Shown: in pieces, positions 28,681 to 39,723 of the stretch | Layout: each line of letters opens with the position of its first letter | How positions within the stretch are numbered: position 1 is the first letter of the stretch | Origin: an uncultured Pseudodesulfovibrio sp. | Lineage (GTDB): Bacteria > Desulfobacterota > Desulfovibrionia > Desulfovibrionales > Desulfovibrionaceae | Direction of reading: 5' to 3' | Length of the DNA stretch: 64,000 bases | Assembly: GCF_963664965.1 (NCBI RefSeq) | Contig: NZ_OY761823.1 | Coordinates: 3,304,001-3,368,000, forward strand | Made by a program: the position numbers and the translations under genes | The notes under the pieces: generated by a model | What the model was told of the DNA's origin: nothing | Databases searched by the model: none | Seen by the model: only the letters and a program-made list of their open reading frames with translations

Positions 28681-28851
28681 CACGAACTAATTTAAAAAAA
28701 TTGATTACCATTGCCGTGCTAGTAAGTAGTCAACTTTGCGAATTGATTTTTAAAAAATTAATACTGTTATCAATCAGCAGTCGCCCCCCCCAACACGCCG
28801 CCATCTCCGCCCTTTCGTTCCCGCAACACCGGCACATGCGGCGTGGGCACT

Positions 28852-28922
28852 GTTCCGAAGAAATCGCGCCGGTCAGTTATTTTTCAATTTCCACCAACTG
28901 TCCGGCGCGATTTCTTCGGAAC
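28852..28922. repeat. Perfect 21-bp inverted repeat with a 29-nt loop
   Basis: Arms at 28852-28872 and 28902-28922 are exact reverse complements. The pairing continues inward past one T-T mismatch for five more pairs (CAGTT/AACTG). No T tract follows on either side, so it is not a plain terminator. It lies in DNA with no convincing gene. An 8-bp inverted repeat (CACGCCGC 28794-28801, GCGGCGTG 28838-28845) lies just upstream. Confidence 0.7.
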
Positions 28923-28973
28923 GCAGTTTCCCGGCCCCACACACCTCCGCCCGACACAACACACCCGCCGAAG

Positions 28974-29055
28974 GCGCGCCAAAAAGCTTCGGAGATTCTC
29001 AAGAACCCTTCACGAAGGGTTCTTGAGCCGTCGGAGACGCCCGTCCGGCGAGGAC
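28974..29055. repeat. Structured repeat copy 2
   Basis: A perfect 14-bp stem (28998-29011 and 29014-29027, core AAGAACCCTTC) is flanked by a CAAAAAGCTTCGGAGATT segment and a CGTC-GGA-GACG hairpin. The reverse complement of 37281-37385 has the same order of parts with matched base changes. The rest of 28360-29160 holds no gene I can support. Confidence 0.65.
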
Positions 29056-29161
29056 ATCTTCATCCCTCCCCACCTCCCCGCCCATTCAGCGAGCCGCAAC
29101 AATTCCGTAGACCCTTTCACTGGAACCCGTTACACTGCGCGTGCCTGAAAGGGGGATAAGC

Positions 29162-29920
29162 ATGAAAGAGACTGTGACTGGATTGGTCCTGACATATAAT
29201 GGAGAGCGGCTACTGGAAAAATGCCTCAAGTCGCTTGATTTCTGTGACGAACTGCTGGTGGTGGATTCCGAGTCCTCGGACCGCACGCGGGAGATCGCGG
29301 AAAAATGCGGTGCGCGGGTGATTGTTAATCCGTGGCCGGGTCCGGTGGATCAGTTCAAGCTGGCTCTTTCGGAGATAACCACTACATGGGTGGTTTCGCT
29401 CGATCAGGACGAGTTCCTTACGGACGAACTGCGGGGTAACATTGTTTCGAAGCTGTCGAAAAAGGAACATGTCGCTGGATATTATACGCCGCGCAGCTCG
29501 TTCTACTTCAATCGGTTCATGAAACATTCGGGGTGGTACCCGGACTATCTTTTCCGGGTGTTTCGACTGGGTAAAATGGAAGTCACGGCAAGCGGCGCAC
29601 ACTATCATTTCACCCCTCGCGGCGAGACGCTGAAACTGGAAGGTGATATTCTCCATTACCCGTATGAATCGTTTGAGCAGCATATGGAAAAGATCAATTA
29701 CTATGCCGAAGAGGGCGCGAAATCGCTGCGGGAGAAGGGCCGCAAAGGCGGTCTGGTGCGCGGCCTTCTGCATGCGAAAATGAAATTCATCAAACTCTAT
29801 CTGCTGAAACTCGGATTTCTCGACGGCAAGGCCGGATTCTACAATGCCCTGGCGGGCTTCTATTATACTTTCCAGAAGTATATCAGGGTCGAAGAAACCG
29901 AAAAATGGGGCGGCGAATAA
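29162..29920 (+). CDS. Glycosyltransferase family 2 (WaaE/KdtX-like)
   Basis: 252 residues from the ATG at 29162, preceded by AAGGGGGAT; an in-frame GTG seven codons earlier is less likely. GT-A fold: LVLTYNGERLLEKCL, VVDSESSDRT and the DxD-type SLDQDEFL. GWYPDYLFRVFRLGK and HYPYESFEQHMEKINYYAEE are typical of lipopolysaccharide core glucosyltransferases of the WaaE group. It is probably a cytoplasmic membrane-associated enzyme of envelope glycan synthesis; the sugar and acceptor are unknown. It is a single gene following the gene-free interval. Confidence 0.8.
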   Translation: MKETVTGLVLTYNGERLLEKCLKSLDFCDELLVVDSESSDRTREIAEKCGARVIVNPWPGPVDQFKLALSEITTTWVVSLDQDEFLTDELRGNIVSKLSKKEHVAGYYTPRSSFYFNRFMKHSGWYPDYLFRVFRLGKMEVTASGAHYHFTPRGETLKLEGDILHYPYESFEQHMEKINYYAEEGAKSLREKGRKGGLVRGLLHAKMKFIKLYLLKLGFLDGKAGFYNALAGFYYTFQKYIRVEETEKWGGE

Positions 29921-30018
29921 TCGTCTGATTATATTTTCTCATCCGGTTCCTCCTTTCCGGTCTTTGTGGTATTCATGCCTCTCGCAATTCGAACACCAAG
30001 CCACTTTCAGGAGGATCA

Positions 30019-30858
30019 ATGACCAATTTTCTCGACCCGGAAACCGTCCAGCAACTGTTTGAACAGGGAATCGCGTTCGTCTCCATTCACGGACTGAACA
30101 TTCTCATCGCGCTTCTCATATTCGTTTTCGGACGGATGATTGCAAAGAGGATTGCAGAGCTTACGCGTTTAGCCATGCGTAAAAGCAATGTAGATGAGAC
30201 ACTTCGCGCATTCCTGAGAAACATCATCTACTATGCCCTGCTGGCGGCGGTCATCATAATGGCCCTCGGACAGACCGGGCTGAACATCACGTCCTTCCTC
30301 GCCGTACTCGGTGCCGCAGGTCTCGCCATCGGTCTCGCGCTCAAGGATTCACTGTCAAACTTTGCAGCGGGCGTCATGCTCATCATGCTCAGGTTTTTCA
30401 AGAAAGGCGATTTCATCAAAGCCGCAGGCGAAACCGGCAAGGTCACGGCTATCAACATTTTCAATACCATCCTGACCACGGCTGACAACAGGGCCATCAT
30501 CGTGCCCAACTCGTCGGTCCTGTCCGGCACTATCATCAACATCACGGCCAACGACACACGCCGCGTCGATCTGGTTATGGGCATCGGATATGATGACGAC
30601 CTGCTCAAGGCAAAAGAGCTTCTCAAGAAAATAGTCAAGGAAGAACCGCGAGTTCTGGCCGAACCGGAACCGCTCGTCGAGGTTCTCGAACTGGCCGATT
30701 CATCCGTCAACTTCGCAGTACGCCCGTGGTGCAAGACAGAGGATTACTGGGGCGTCTATTACGCCATCACGGAAAAGGTAAAGATCGTATTCGATCAGGA
30801 AGGCATTTCCATCCCCTACCCGCAGACCGACGTTCATCTGTACAAGACGGATGCGTAA
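30019..30858 (+). CDS. mscS: Small-conductance mechanosensitive channel MscS
   Basis: 279 residues, close to E. coli MscS (286). It has three membrane segments; the pore helix carries the Gly/Ala pattern GAAGLAIGLALKDSLSNFAAG, followed by a beta domain (GDFIKAAGETGKVTAINIFNTIL, IIVPNSSVLSG) and a C-terminal alpha/beta domain. It opens on membrane tension to release solutes after hypo-osmotic shock. An AGGAGG site precedes the ATG. It is followed by structured repeat copy 3. Confidence 0.93.
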   Translation: MTNFLDPETVQQLFEQGIAFVSIHGLNILIALLIFVFGRMIAKRIAELTRLAMRKSNVDETLRAFLRNIIYYALLAAVIIMALGQTGLNITSFLAVLGAAGLAIGLALKDSLSNFAAGVMLIMLRFFKKGDFIKAAGETGKVTAINIFNTILTTADNRAIIVPNSSVLSGTIINITANDTRRVDLVMGIGYDDDLLKAKELLKKIVKEEPRVLAEPEPLVEVLELADSSVNFAVRPWCKTEDYWGVYYAITEKVKIVFDQEGISIPYPQTDVHLYKTDA

Positions 30859-30877
30859 TTTTTGGGAACAAATCAGG

Positions 30878-30970
30878 ATGGGAATCCGCCTTTGGCGGAA
30901 TGAATAGATGATTTCGTCTCCGACGGATTAAGGGCTATACCCTTAAGAATCCCATTCTCGCCTTCGGCGA
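30878..30970. repeat. Structured repeat copy 3
   Basis: ATGGGA (30878-30883) and TCCCAT (30950-30955) close an element containing TCCGCC-ttt-GGCGGA, CGTC-tcc-GACG and TTAAGGG-ctata-CCCTTAA (30928-30946). A CGCC-ttc-GGCG hairpin follows. The motif CTTAAGAATCCC is shared with the copies at 51780 and 55651. It lies between mscS and the hisA terminator. Confidence 0.6.
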
Positions 30971-30980
30971 CTCAACAACA

Positions 30981-31015
30981 AAAAGCCCCGGCACTCTTTC
31001 GAGTGCCAGGGCTTT
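30981..31015 (-). terminator. Terminator of hisA
   Basis: A stem from AAAGCCC and GGCACTC (plus-strand order) pairs with GAGTGCC and GGGCTTT around a TTTC loop, with one mismatch. On the minus strand a T-rich tail (TTTTTGTTG) follows. Confidence 0.7.
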
Positions 31016-31034
31016 GAATTTGTTGCAGGTAGAA

Positions 31035-31763
31035 CTACTGAGCGTCGATCCAGGCGTTTGCTTCCTTGACTTCCAGCGTACCAACGTAAATGGCCCGACC
31101 GGAAATGGCACCCTCAAGTCCCTTTTTCGAAAGCGGGTACAGGTTCTTAATGTCGTCCAGCGTGTGCACGCCGCCCGCAGCGATGACCGGAATGGAGGTC
31201 TTGGCGCACAGGGCCTCCAGGCCTTTCACGTTCACGCCGGTCTGCATGCCGTCTCGGGAGATGTCTGTGTAGACGATGAAACGGATGCCGTCTTTTTCAA
31301 GACGCGGCAGGACATCGTCAATGGTCAGACCGGCATCTTCCACCCAGCCCTTTGTCTTGAGCTTGCCGTCAACCGCGTCCAGCGAGACGCCGATGCGACC
31401 GGGCAGGGCCTTGCACAGTTCGGAGAACATCTCCGGATCTTCCAGTGCCATGGTGCCGATAATCAGGCGATGCACACCGGCTTCCACATACTTCTCGGCA
31501 GTGGCGATATCACGAATGCCGCCGCCCAGCTGAACCGGAATATCAATAGCGGAACAGATGTTCTTGATCAGTTCGAAATTCTTGGGCATCCCGGAAAATG
31601 CGCCGTCGAGATCAACGACATGCAGGTAACGGGAGCCGAGTTCTGCCCAGTACCGGGCCTGCGCCACGGGGTCGGACGCGAACACGGTGACCTGATCTTC
31701 CTTGCCCTGTGCAAGGCGGACACATTCACCGTTCTTGATGTCTACAGCGGGGAAAAGAATCAT
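31035..31763 (-). CDS. hisA: Phosphoribosylformimino-5-aminoimidazole carboxamide ribotide isomerase HisA
   Basis: 242 residues, normal length. A (beta/alpha)8 barrel with the catalytic Asp8 (PAVDIKNG) and the second catalytic Asp in [10 protein letters not shown]. The phosphate-binding motifs GGGIRD and [10 protein letters not shown] are present. It catalyses the fourth step of histidine synthesis. It is separated from hisB by an acetyltransferase gene on the other strand and a lipoprotein gene, so the his genes here are not one operon. Confidence 0.96.
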   Translation of the reverse strand: MILFPAVDIKNGECVRLAQGKEDQVTVFASDPVAQARYWAELGSRYLHVVDLDGAFSGMPKNFELIKNICSAIDIPVQLGGGIRDIATAEKYVEAGVHRLIIGTMALEDPEMFSELCKALPGRIGVSLDAVDGKLKTKGWVEDAGLTIDDVLPRLEKDGIRFIVYTDISRDGMQTGVNVKGLEALCAKTSIPVIAAGGVHTLDDIKNLYPLSKKGLEGAISGRAIYVGTLEVKEANAWIDAQ

Positions 31764-32111
31764 AATCCGGGTTCCTTGTATTTAACTATTTGGAATTATT
31801 ATATGCCCTTAATGAATATTCAAACATTGCCGACCGTTTTTCAAACTCCGGCCAGACACGGATGTACAGTTTCAACATCGATTTCAAAATATCATCAAAG
31901 AGCGAGAAAAAAAGGGAGCGTCTCTCCGCGATTGCGGAAATCATTTCGCATGATTTTTTTGGAAAACGATTGTAACGGCTTGTCGATGCCGCTCGCGCCA
32001 ACAATCCGTTCGTGTTTGTAGCCGCAACTTGAAGCAGCGGTCAAGTAGACACATTTGCCCGACTACGCAAAACCTTGTATACGCCAAGATTCTCAAGAAA
32101 AGGAGTCCGCC
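31764..32111. other. 348-bp interval without a supported gene
   Basis: AT-rich relative to its flanks. A minus-strand frame of up to 72 codons ends at 31786, 22 bp before hisA, but it has no clear ribosome binding site or family pattern. A weak plus-strand hairpin (AAATCAT-ttcgc-ATGATTT, 31938-31956, then TTTT) could be a terminator. Nothing else stands out. Confidence 0.5.
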
Positions 32112-32555
32112 ATGAATATCGAGCACGTCGACAGAAACGCGTATGATGCCCTGCTTGCAGTCTGGGAATCTTCCGTTCGCGCCACACACGATTTTCTGCA
32201 AAACGAGGACATCGAGGCATTGAGACCGTTGATTCTTGAACAGTATTTTGAAGCTGTTGAATTGAGATGCGCGAAAAATCCAGAAGGGAAGCTGCTTGGT
32301 TTTTGCGGTGTAGCAGAGGGCAATCTTGAAATGCTGTTCGTTGCATCCGAAAATCAGGGGAAAGGAGTGGGGAAAGCCCTATGCCTATATGCAATTGAAA
32401 AACTTGGAATAACCAAAGTCGATGTCAACGAACAAAACCCGCAGGCAATCGGATTCTATGAACATATGGGATTCCGAACAATTGGACGTTCCCCGTTGGA
32501 TGGGCAAGGTAAACCTTTTCCGCTGCTTCACATGGAATTGACCAAAGAACGGTAG
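32112..32555 (+). CDS. GNAT-family N-acetyltransferase (YjaB-like)
   Basis: 147 residues from the ATG at 32112, preceded by AAAAGGAG; the frame is open upstream but unsupported. Acetyl-CoA binding motif NQGKGVGKALCLYAI (Q/RxxGxG/A type). The C-terminal half (DVNEQNPQAIGFYEHMGF, then GRSPLDGQGKPFPLLHMEL) is very close to E. coli YjaB, also 147 residues. YjaB binds acetyl-CoA; its physiological substrate is not established. The codon use is more AT-rich than that of neighbouring genes, suggesting later acquisition. Confidence 0.82.
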   Translation: MNIEHVDRNAYDALLAVWESSVRATHDFLQNEDIEALRPLILEQYFEAVELRCAKNPEGKLLGFCGVAEGNLEMLFVASENQGKGVGKALCLYAIEKLGITKVDVNEQNPQAIGFYEHMGFRTIGRSPLDGQGKPFPLLHMELTKER

Positions 32556-32600
32556 ACATTTTCGTTCTCATTGAAAGCCGACTCCCGATCATTGGCCAAT

Positions 32601-32630
32601 AAAAAACCCGCTCTCCGAAGAAAGCGGGTT
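32601..32630 (-). terminator. Bidirectional terminator
   Basis: AACCCGCT (32605-32612) and AGCGGGTT (32623-32630) form the stem. The minus strand follows with TTTTTT. It ends the hisB-lipoprotein transcript and may serve the convergent acetyltransferase gene. Confidence 0.8.
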
Positions 32631-32676
32631 ACTTTGCATTGCTGACTCAGCGCGTTTCAGGTGACGCGCATCGAAA

Positions 32677-33327
32677 TCATAATCCGAGTTCCGTAAGTTT
32701 TTCCGCGATACCGTCAGAGGCCAGCCGCGTCGCAGTCACCCATTGGCCGCCGCGGGAAGCGAACTTCTTGGCGGTAAACAGATTTTCAGACAGCGACACC
32801 TGCGTTTCCTCGTAACGGACACGGGTGAGACGTTCGTTTTTCACGTCGATAAGATACATATCCAAGGCAATGGACGCCGGAGTGGTCACGCCGGAAGTGC
32901 TGCCGACGCGTTCGCGCCAGTGGGTGATCTGCGGCACGAGCAGCAGGTCGGCCTGCGCGCACTTGGCGACGCCGAGCCAGTACTTCCATGCCGAAACCTT
33001 GGGCAGGCCTTCCTCTTCAAAAACAACCACGTCCTCGCACTCCTTGAGCGCAAGCGGCGTGATATAGTCGAACACCTGATGTTTCTGGAGTGTGTCGATA
33101 AGAACAGAATCAAGCGCTTCCAAGGTTCCGTCAGGAACAGGCTTGCCCTCTTCCTCAAGATAGCCGGCCAGAATCTGCCAGTTATAAATCGGATTGGTAA
33201 ACCCGGCCACGGCGAGCTTTCCCTCGGGACGGGGCACGGCAGCCGTACGGCTCTTGGGGCCGCAACCTGCGAGCAACAGTGAAAGACAGGCGACAGACAA
33301 CAGGATGATGAAAATTCTACGTTGCAT
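32677..33327 (-). CDS. Lipoprotein of unknown function
   Basis: 216 residues. Signal peptide with lipobox LLAGC. The remainder (KLAVAGFTNPIYNWQILAGYLEE, LIDTLQKHQVFDYITP, ADLLLVPQITHWRER, YLIDVKNERLTRVRYEETQ) has the pattern of outer-membrane lipoproteins that resemble CsgG or TolB-N-like domains. I do not assign a family. Its ATG shares one base with the hisB stop (TGATG), so it is translationally coupled to hisB. The link to histidine synthesis is probably only positional. Confidence 0.7.
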   Translation of the reverse strand: MQRRIFIILLSVACLSLLLAGCGPKSRTAAVPRPEGKLAVAGFTNPIYNWQILAGYLEEEGKPVPDGTLEALDSVLIDTLQKHQVFDYITPLALKECEDVVVFEEEGLPKVSAWKYWLGVAKCAQADLLLVPQITHWRERVGSTSGVTTPASIALDMYLIDVKNERLTRVRYEETQVSLSENLFTAKKFASRGGQWVTATRLASDGIAEKLTELGL

Positions 33328-33911
33328 CAATCAAGACTCCCCTTGGTGCTGGACACACCCTTTCTGCCGATCCGAACAGCCTGACCGAGCGCAATGCCCA
33401 TGGCCTTGAAAGCTGCTTCCAGAAGGTGATGACCGTTGAGACCGTATTCGTACTTGACGTGCAGGTTCATGCCCGCCTTGAAAGCGAAAGATTTCAGAAA
33501 TTCACGCCAGACGTCCTTTTCGTCGCCAGCGATAACGGCAGGCAGCAGTTCATCGTTATACACGATGTAGGGACGGCCCGAGATATCCACGACGACTTCT
33601 GCCAGCGCTTCGTCCATGGGGACCTTGGCGGATGCCACACGGACGATCCCCTTCTTGTCACCAAGGGCTTCGGACAAAGCCTGCCCGAGACACAGCCCGA
33701 TGTCCTCAAGGGTGTGGTGCGAATCAATTTCCAGATCGCCCTTGCAGGTCAAATCCAGATCGAACCCGCCCCAGAAGGCGCACAGCGTGAGCATGTGATC
33801 CGCAAAACCGATGCCGGTATTGACGTTCACCTTCCCTTCGCCTTCAAGAGTCAGGGAAAGCCTGATGTCTGTCTCGTTGGTGGTGCGTTCCACCGTGGCT
33901 TGGCGTGCCAT
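33327..33911 (-). CDS. hisB: Imidazoleglycerol-phosphate dehydratase HisB
   Basis: 194 residues: the monofunctional dehydratase, without the phosphatase domain of E. coli HisB. Metal-binding signatures are [10 protein letters not shown] and [16 protein letters not shown], with the N-terminal [10 protein letters not shown]. It dehydrates imidazoleglycerol phosphate in histidine synthesis. A GGAGAG site precedes the ATG. It is followed by the coupled lipoprotein gene. Confidence 0.96.
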   Translation of the reverse strand: MARQATVERTTNETDIRLSLTLEGEGKVNVNTGIGFADHMLTLCAFWGGFDLDLTCKGDLEIDSHHTLEDIGLCLGQALSEALGDKKGIVRVASAKVPMDEALAEVVVDISGRPYIVYNDELLPAVIAGDEKDVWREFLKSFAFKAGMNLHVKYEYGLNGHHLLEAAFKAMGIALGQAVRIGRKGVSSTKGSLD

Positions 33912-33995
33912 GACGCTCTCCTTTACTGCACGCGTCCGCAGGGACGCATTATCACTATGTGCGCGACTGTATAGTAATTCTCTAGAAAAGTGAAC

Positions 33996-34031
33996 CGGGC
34001 GCGACCCGCCTTTTTCGGCAGGCCGCGCCCG
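33996..34031 (-). terminator. Probable terminator after tatC
   Basis: CGGGCGCG (33996-34003) and CGCGCCCG (34024-34031) pair around an inner mismatched stem. It is GC-rich but with only a short TTCACTTTTC tail on the minus strand, so efficiency is uncertain. Confidence 0.5.
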
Positions 34032-34039
34032 ATGTATTG

Positions 34040-35314
34040 TTATGCTTTTGCAGATTCTTCGTCAGGTTCTTGCGACGCATCCCCAGAGGCTTCATCAGCG
34101 GTCGATGCAGCACCCTTTTCAGCTTCCGCTGCTGCGGCATCCATCTCGGCCTGCGCTGCGGCTTCCGCCTCAGCCTGCTTCTTCAGGTGCCGTTTTTCCT
34201 TCTTTCCGAAGAAATAAGCCACCCAGATTCCAAGCTCGTACAGGATGATAAGCGGTCCGGCCATGAGGCACTGCGTGAACGGATCAGGCGGAGTCAGCAC
34301 GGCAGCCAACACAAACCCGATAAGAATGGCGTACTTGCGTTTCTTGCGAAGGCCCATGGACGAAACCATGCCCATGCGCGCAAGGAAGAATATGAACAAT
34401 GGCAACTCAAACACGAACCCGAAGGCGAACAGCAGTTTCAGGCAGAAACTCAGATATTCATTGAGCTTCGGCGTAAACTGAATTCCTCCGGTGGAGAAGC
34501 TGGCAAAGAATTCGAAACCGAACGGGAACACGACAAAATAGCCGAACAATGCTCCCGAGGTGAAGAAAATGGCCGAAATCATGGCCATGGGAATCATCCA
34601 TTTACGCTCATGAGCATACAGCCCGGGCGCGATAAATCCCCAAATCTGGGCAAAAACGTACGGGCTGACAAGAAACAACCCGGCCACGATGGATATTTTG
34701 ATATGTGAGAAAAACGCTTCCGCCGGATAGGTGTACTGGAAGTGCCCTTCCTGTGCCACCTGCATCAGTGCAGTCTGAAGCGTCGTGATGAACAGATCGA
34801 CCTTGGCGGCCCCCTGCGTCAGGCCGTGCTCACCCATCATGTCCGTGAGCAAGGTCCGCAGGTCATTGTAGAAAGCCTGCGGCAAAACCGGGTTTTCGGC
34901 CATCTTCTTCTGAAACACCTTGATCATGGGTTCCATGAGGATGTCGAACATCTTATCGGCAAAACCGTAACAGGCCACCATGCCGACGGCTATGGCGATA
35001 AACGCCTTGGTCAGACGGACACGAAGTTCGCCCAGATGGTCAAGCAATGACATCTGGGCGCCTTCGCCGTCTTCAATATCAGTATCTTCGCTTTCGTCGG
35101 TATCGTCGGAATCCTCGGAATCAGATTCCTCCGGTTCACTCGAACCATCGGAATCGCCAGCTTCGGCCTCCAGTTTCCCTTCGGCTTCGGCAAGATCCTC
35201 TTCCGAGGCGACAGGCATTCCCTCGTCTTCAAGAGACGGATCGTCCGAAGAATCCTGCCCGTTCGCAGTTTCTCCGTTCGGGATTTCCTTTACATCATCT
35301 TTGTCGGAACTCAT
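34040..35314 (-). CDS. tatC: Twin-arginine translocase subunit TatC with long acidic extension
   Basis: 424 residues against about 250 in most TatC. The core begins near residue 88 ([18 protein letters not shown]). It has six membrane segments and the conserved [13 protein letters not shown] and [13 protein letters not shown] blocks. Residues 1-85 are almost entirely Asp/Glu/Ser. The loop between the first two membrane segments carries about 60 extra residues, and the Ala/Glu-rich C-terminal tail is also long. The start at 35314 is 8 bp after tatB, with AGGT upstream. It forms the Tat receptor complex with TatB for folded-protein export. Confidence 0.92.
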   Translation of the reverse strand: MSSDKDDVKEIPNGETANGQDSSDDPSLEDEGMPVASEEDLAEAEGKLEAEAGDSDGSSEPEESDSEDSDDTDESEDTDIEDGEGAQMSLLDHLGELRVRLTKAFIAIAVGMVACYGFADKMFDILMEPMIKVFQKKMAENPVLPQAFYNDLRTLLTDMMGEHGLTQGAAKVDLFITTLQTALMQVAQEGHFQYTYPAEAFFSHIKISIVAGLFLVSPYVFAQIWGFIAPGLYAHERKWMIPMAMISAIFFTSGALFGYFVVFPFGFEFFASFSTGGIQFTPKLNEYLSFCLKLLFAFGFVFELPLFIFFLARMGMVSSMGLRKKRKYAILIGFVLAAVLTPPDPFTQCLMAGPLIILYELGIWVAYFFGKKEKRHLKKQAEAEAAAQAEMDAAAAEAEKGAASTADEASGDASQEPDEESAKA

Positions 35315-35322
35315 GCGGGCAC

Positions 35323-35661
35323 CTAGGCTTTCGTCTCGGCCTTGTCGGCAGCGGTCTCAGCCTGTGCCTTTTCCAGCTCAGCCTTGGCAGTCTCAGCCTC
35401 GGCCTTGGCGGTTTCAGCCTCAAGCTTGGCCTTCTCCGCCTTACGGCGGGCCAGTTCCTCGTCCACTTCCCGCTTACGGGCTTCAGACTCGGCCTTGTTG
35501 ACCTCGTCATCAAGAGTGCTCTTCACGTCATTGCCGACACGCTTGAATTCAGCCATTCCCTTACCAAGGGAGCGCAGCATTTCAGGCAGTTTCTTCGGGC
35601 CGATGACGATAAGCGCCACAACACAGATGATAAGCAGCTCAGGTCCGCCAATTCCAAACAT
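35323..35661 (-). CDS. tatB: Sec-independent translocase protein TatB (TatA/B family)
   Basis: 112 residues. N-terminal membrane helix [29 protein letters not shown] followed by an amphipathic helix ([16 protein letters not shown]), then a highly charged, repetitive Lys/Ala/Glu tail. The ELL start and the longer tail favour TatB over TatA. It lies directly upstream of tatC in one transcript and 29 bp after guaA. No separate tatA is in this window. Confidence 0.85.
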   Translation of the reverse strand: MFGIGGPELLIICVVALIVIGPKKLPEMLRSLGKGMAEFKRVGNDVKSTLDDEVNKAESEARKREVDEELARRKAEKAKLEAETAKAEAETAKAELEKAQAETAADKAETKA

Positions 35662-35690
35662 ATGATACCTACTCAGCGACAGTTAAATCG

Positions 35691-37235
35691 TTATTCCCAT
35701 TCAATTGTGCTCGGCGGCTTGGACGAAATATCCAGAACCACACGGTTGACGCCCTTGACCTCGTTGATGATCCGGTTGGACATCCGGGCAAGCAGTTCGC
35801 TCGGCAGACGCGACCAGTCCGCGGTCATGGCATCAAGCGAATCGACCACGCGCAGGGCGATGACGTTCTCGTAAGTACGATCATCCCCCATGACACCGAC
35901 GGTCTTGAGCGGAAGCAGCACAGCAAAACCTTGCCATACCTTACGATACCAGTCTGAGGCAACCATTTCATTCTGAACGATCTTGTCTGCCAGTCGAAGA
36001 ATCTCCAAACGCTCCTCGGTTACTTCACCGATAATGCGGATAGACAGGCCCGGACCGGGGAACGGCTGACGCCAGATGATGTGCTCGGGCAGGCCCAGCT
36101 CATACGCGGCGCGGCGCACTTCGTCCTTGAACAGTTCACGAAGTGGTTCAACCAGTTTGAGGTTCATCTTCTCGGGCAGGCCGCCGACATTGTGGTGCGA
36201 TTTGATAACCGCGGAGGGACCCTTGAAGGATTCGGACTCGATAACGTCCGGGTACAGGGTGCCCTGACCGAGGAATTTCACACCGTCGATGGCCTTGGCC
36301 TCGCGGTCGAACACCTCGATGAACTTGTAACCGATCAGCTTGCGCTTCTTTTCGGGATCGTCAACGCCCTTGAGGTCGTCGAGGAATTCCTGCGCGGCGT
36401 CCACGAACTTCACGTTCAGGTCGAAGTGCTCGGCAAGGAAACCGATGACCTCTTCCTTCTCGCCCATTCGCAGCAGTCCGTTATCAACGAAAATGCAGTG
36501 CAGGTTCTTGCCGATGGCCTTGTGCAGCATGACTGCGGCCACGGTGGAATCGATACCGCCGGACAGACCAAGAACGACCTTGTCGTCGCCGACCTGCTTC
36601 TTGAGGTCTTCAATGGCGGTCTCGACGAAACCGGCCATGGACCAGGTAGCCTCAAGTCCGGCCACCTTGAACAGGAAGTTCTGGATGATGGTATCGCCAC
36701 CCTCGGTGTGCGCCACTTCCGGATGGAACTGCAAAGCGTAAATTTTCTTCTCAACATTGCCCATGGCAGCGAATTCGATGGAATCCGTCTTGCCCATGGG
36801 AAGGAAACCCTCGGGAATCGCTTCCACGCGGTCACCATGAGACATCCACACGGTCAGGTCGTCCTTGTTCTCGATGCCGTCAAACAGGACACAGTCGTTC
36901 AACGCAGTGAACTGTGCGCGTCCGTATTCGCGATCCGTCGAGGAAACGACACGGCCGCCCAGCTTATGCGACAGCAGCTGCATTCCGTAGCAGATGCCGA
37001 GCACCGGGATACCCATTTCCATGTATTCCATGTTCAGGTCCGGGCAACCGCCCTCAAGGACACTGGAGGGACCGCCGGACAGGATGAGTGCCGACGGCTT
37101 GAAGGCCTTGACCCGCTCGGGGTCCACATTACAGGGGTGAATCTCGGAATAGATACCCGCCTCGCGCACACGGCGCGCAATAAGCTGGGTAAACTGGCTG
37201 CCGAAATCCAGAATAAGTACTCTATTGTCGTGCAT
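35691..37235 (-). CDS. guaA: GMP synthase (glutamine-hydrolysing)
   Basis: 514 residues. Class I glutamine amidotransferase domain with nucleophile Cys in GICYGMQLL and His-Glu in [13 protein letters not shown]. The ATP-pyrophosphatase domain has the P-loop [12 protein letters not shown]. The C-terminal dimerisation domain ends [13 protein letters not shown]. It converts XMP to GMP. It follows guaB by 239 bp that contain structured repeat copy 4. tatB and tatC follow closely. Confidence 0.98.
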   Translation of the reverse strand: MHDNRVLILDFGSQFTQLIARRVREAGIYSEIHPCNVDPERVKAFKPSALILSGGPSSVLEGGCPDLNMEYMEMGIPVLGICYGMQLLSHKLGGRVVSSTDREYGRAQFTALNDCVLFDGIENKDDLTVWMSHGDRVEAIPEGFLPMGKTDSIEFAAMGNVEKKIYALQFHPEVAHTEGGDTIIQNFLFKVAGLEATWSMAGFVETAIEDLKKQVGDDKVVLGLSGGIDSTVAAVMLHKAIGKNLHCIFVDNGLLRMGEKEEVIGFLAEHFDLNVKFVDAAQEFLDDLKGVDDPEKKRKLIGYKFIEVFDREAKAIDGVKFLGQGTLYPDVIESESFKGPSAVIKSHHNVGGLPEKMNLKLVEPLRELFKDEVRRAAYELGLPEHIIWRQPFPGPGLSIRIIGEVTEERLEILRLADKIVQNEMVASDWYRKVWQGFAVLLPLKTVGVMGDDRTYENVIALRVVDSLDAMTADWSRLPSELLARMSNRIINEVKGVNRVVLDISSKPPSTIEWE

Positions 37236-37280
37236 GTGTTCCTCTCTAATTCACAAAGGGAAAAATGAAAAGTTCTAAGA

Positions 37281-37385
37281 TTGCCTCCGCCCTGCCGGAA
37301 GAAGAGGCCTCCGGCGGCCCAAGAACCTTTCGAGAAAGGTTCTTGGGAATCTCCAAAGCTTTTTGGTGCGCTTCGCGGGCTGTGC
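37281..37385. repeat. Structured repeat copy 4, between guaB and guaA
   Basis: A perfect 14-bp stem (37318-37331 and 37334-37347, core AAGAACCTTTC) stands next to GCC-tcc-GGC. The reverse complement aligns part by part with copy 2 at 28974. The stem and the neighbouring small hairpin differ between the copies by paired changes. No T tract follows, so it need not stop transcription into guaA. Confidence 0.65.
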
Positions 37386-37474
37386 GAGCGTCACAAATCG
37401 CCTGTTAAAATTTTTTATAAATGACGAAAAGGGACAACGCCGTAAGGCACCATCCCCTCTCGTCTTTTCTTGAA

Positions 37475-39715
<2,241 letters not shown>

Positions 39716-39723
<8 letters not shown>

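Noticed and set aside
28641-29159. 172-codon plus-strand frame in the gene-free interval
   Set aside because: It runs through a terminator, the 21-bp inverted repeat and repeat copy 2, is Pro/Arg/His-rich and has no ribosome binding site. It reflects repeats, not a protein.
31790-31975. Small plus-strand frame of 61 codons upstream of the acetyltransferase gene
   Set aside because: No ribosome binding site, overlapped by an equally weak minus-strand frame, and no family pattern.
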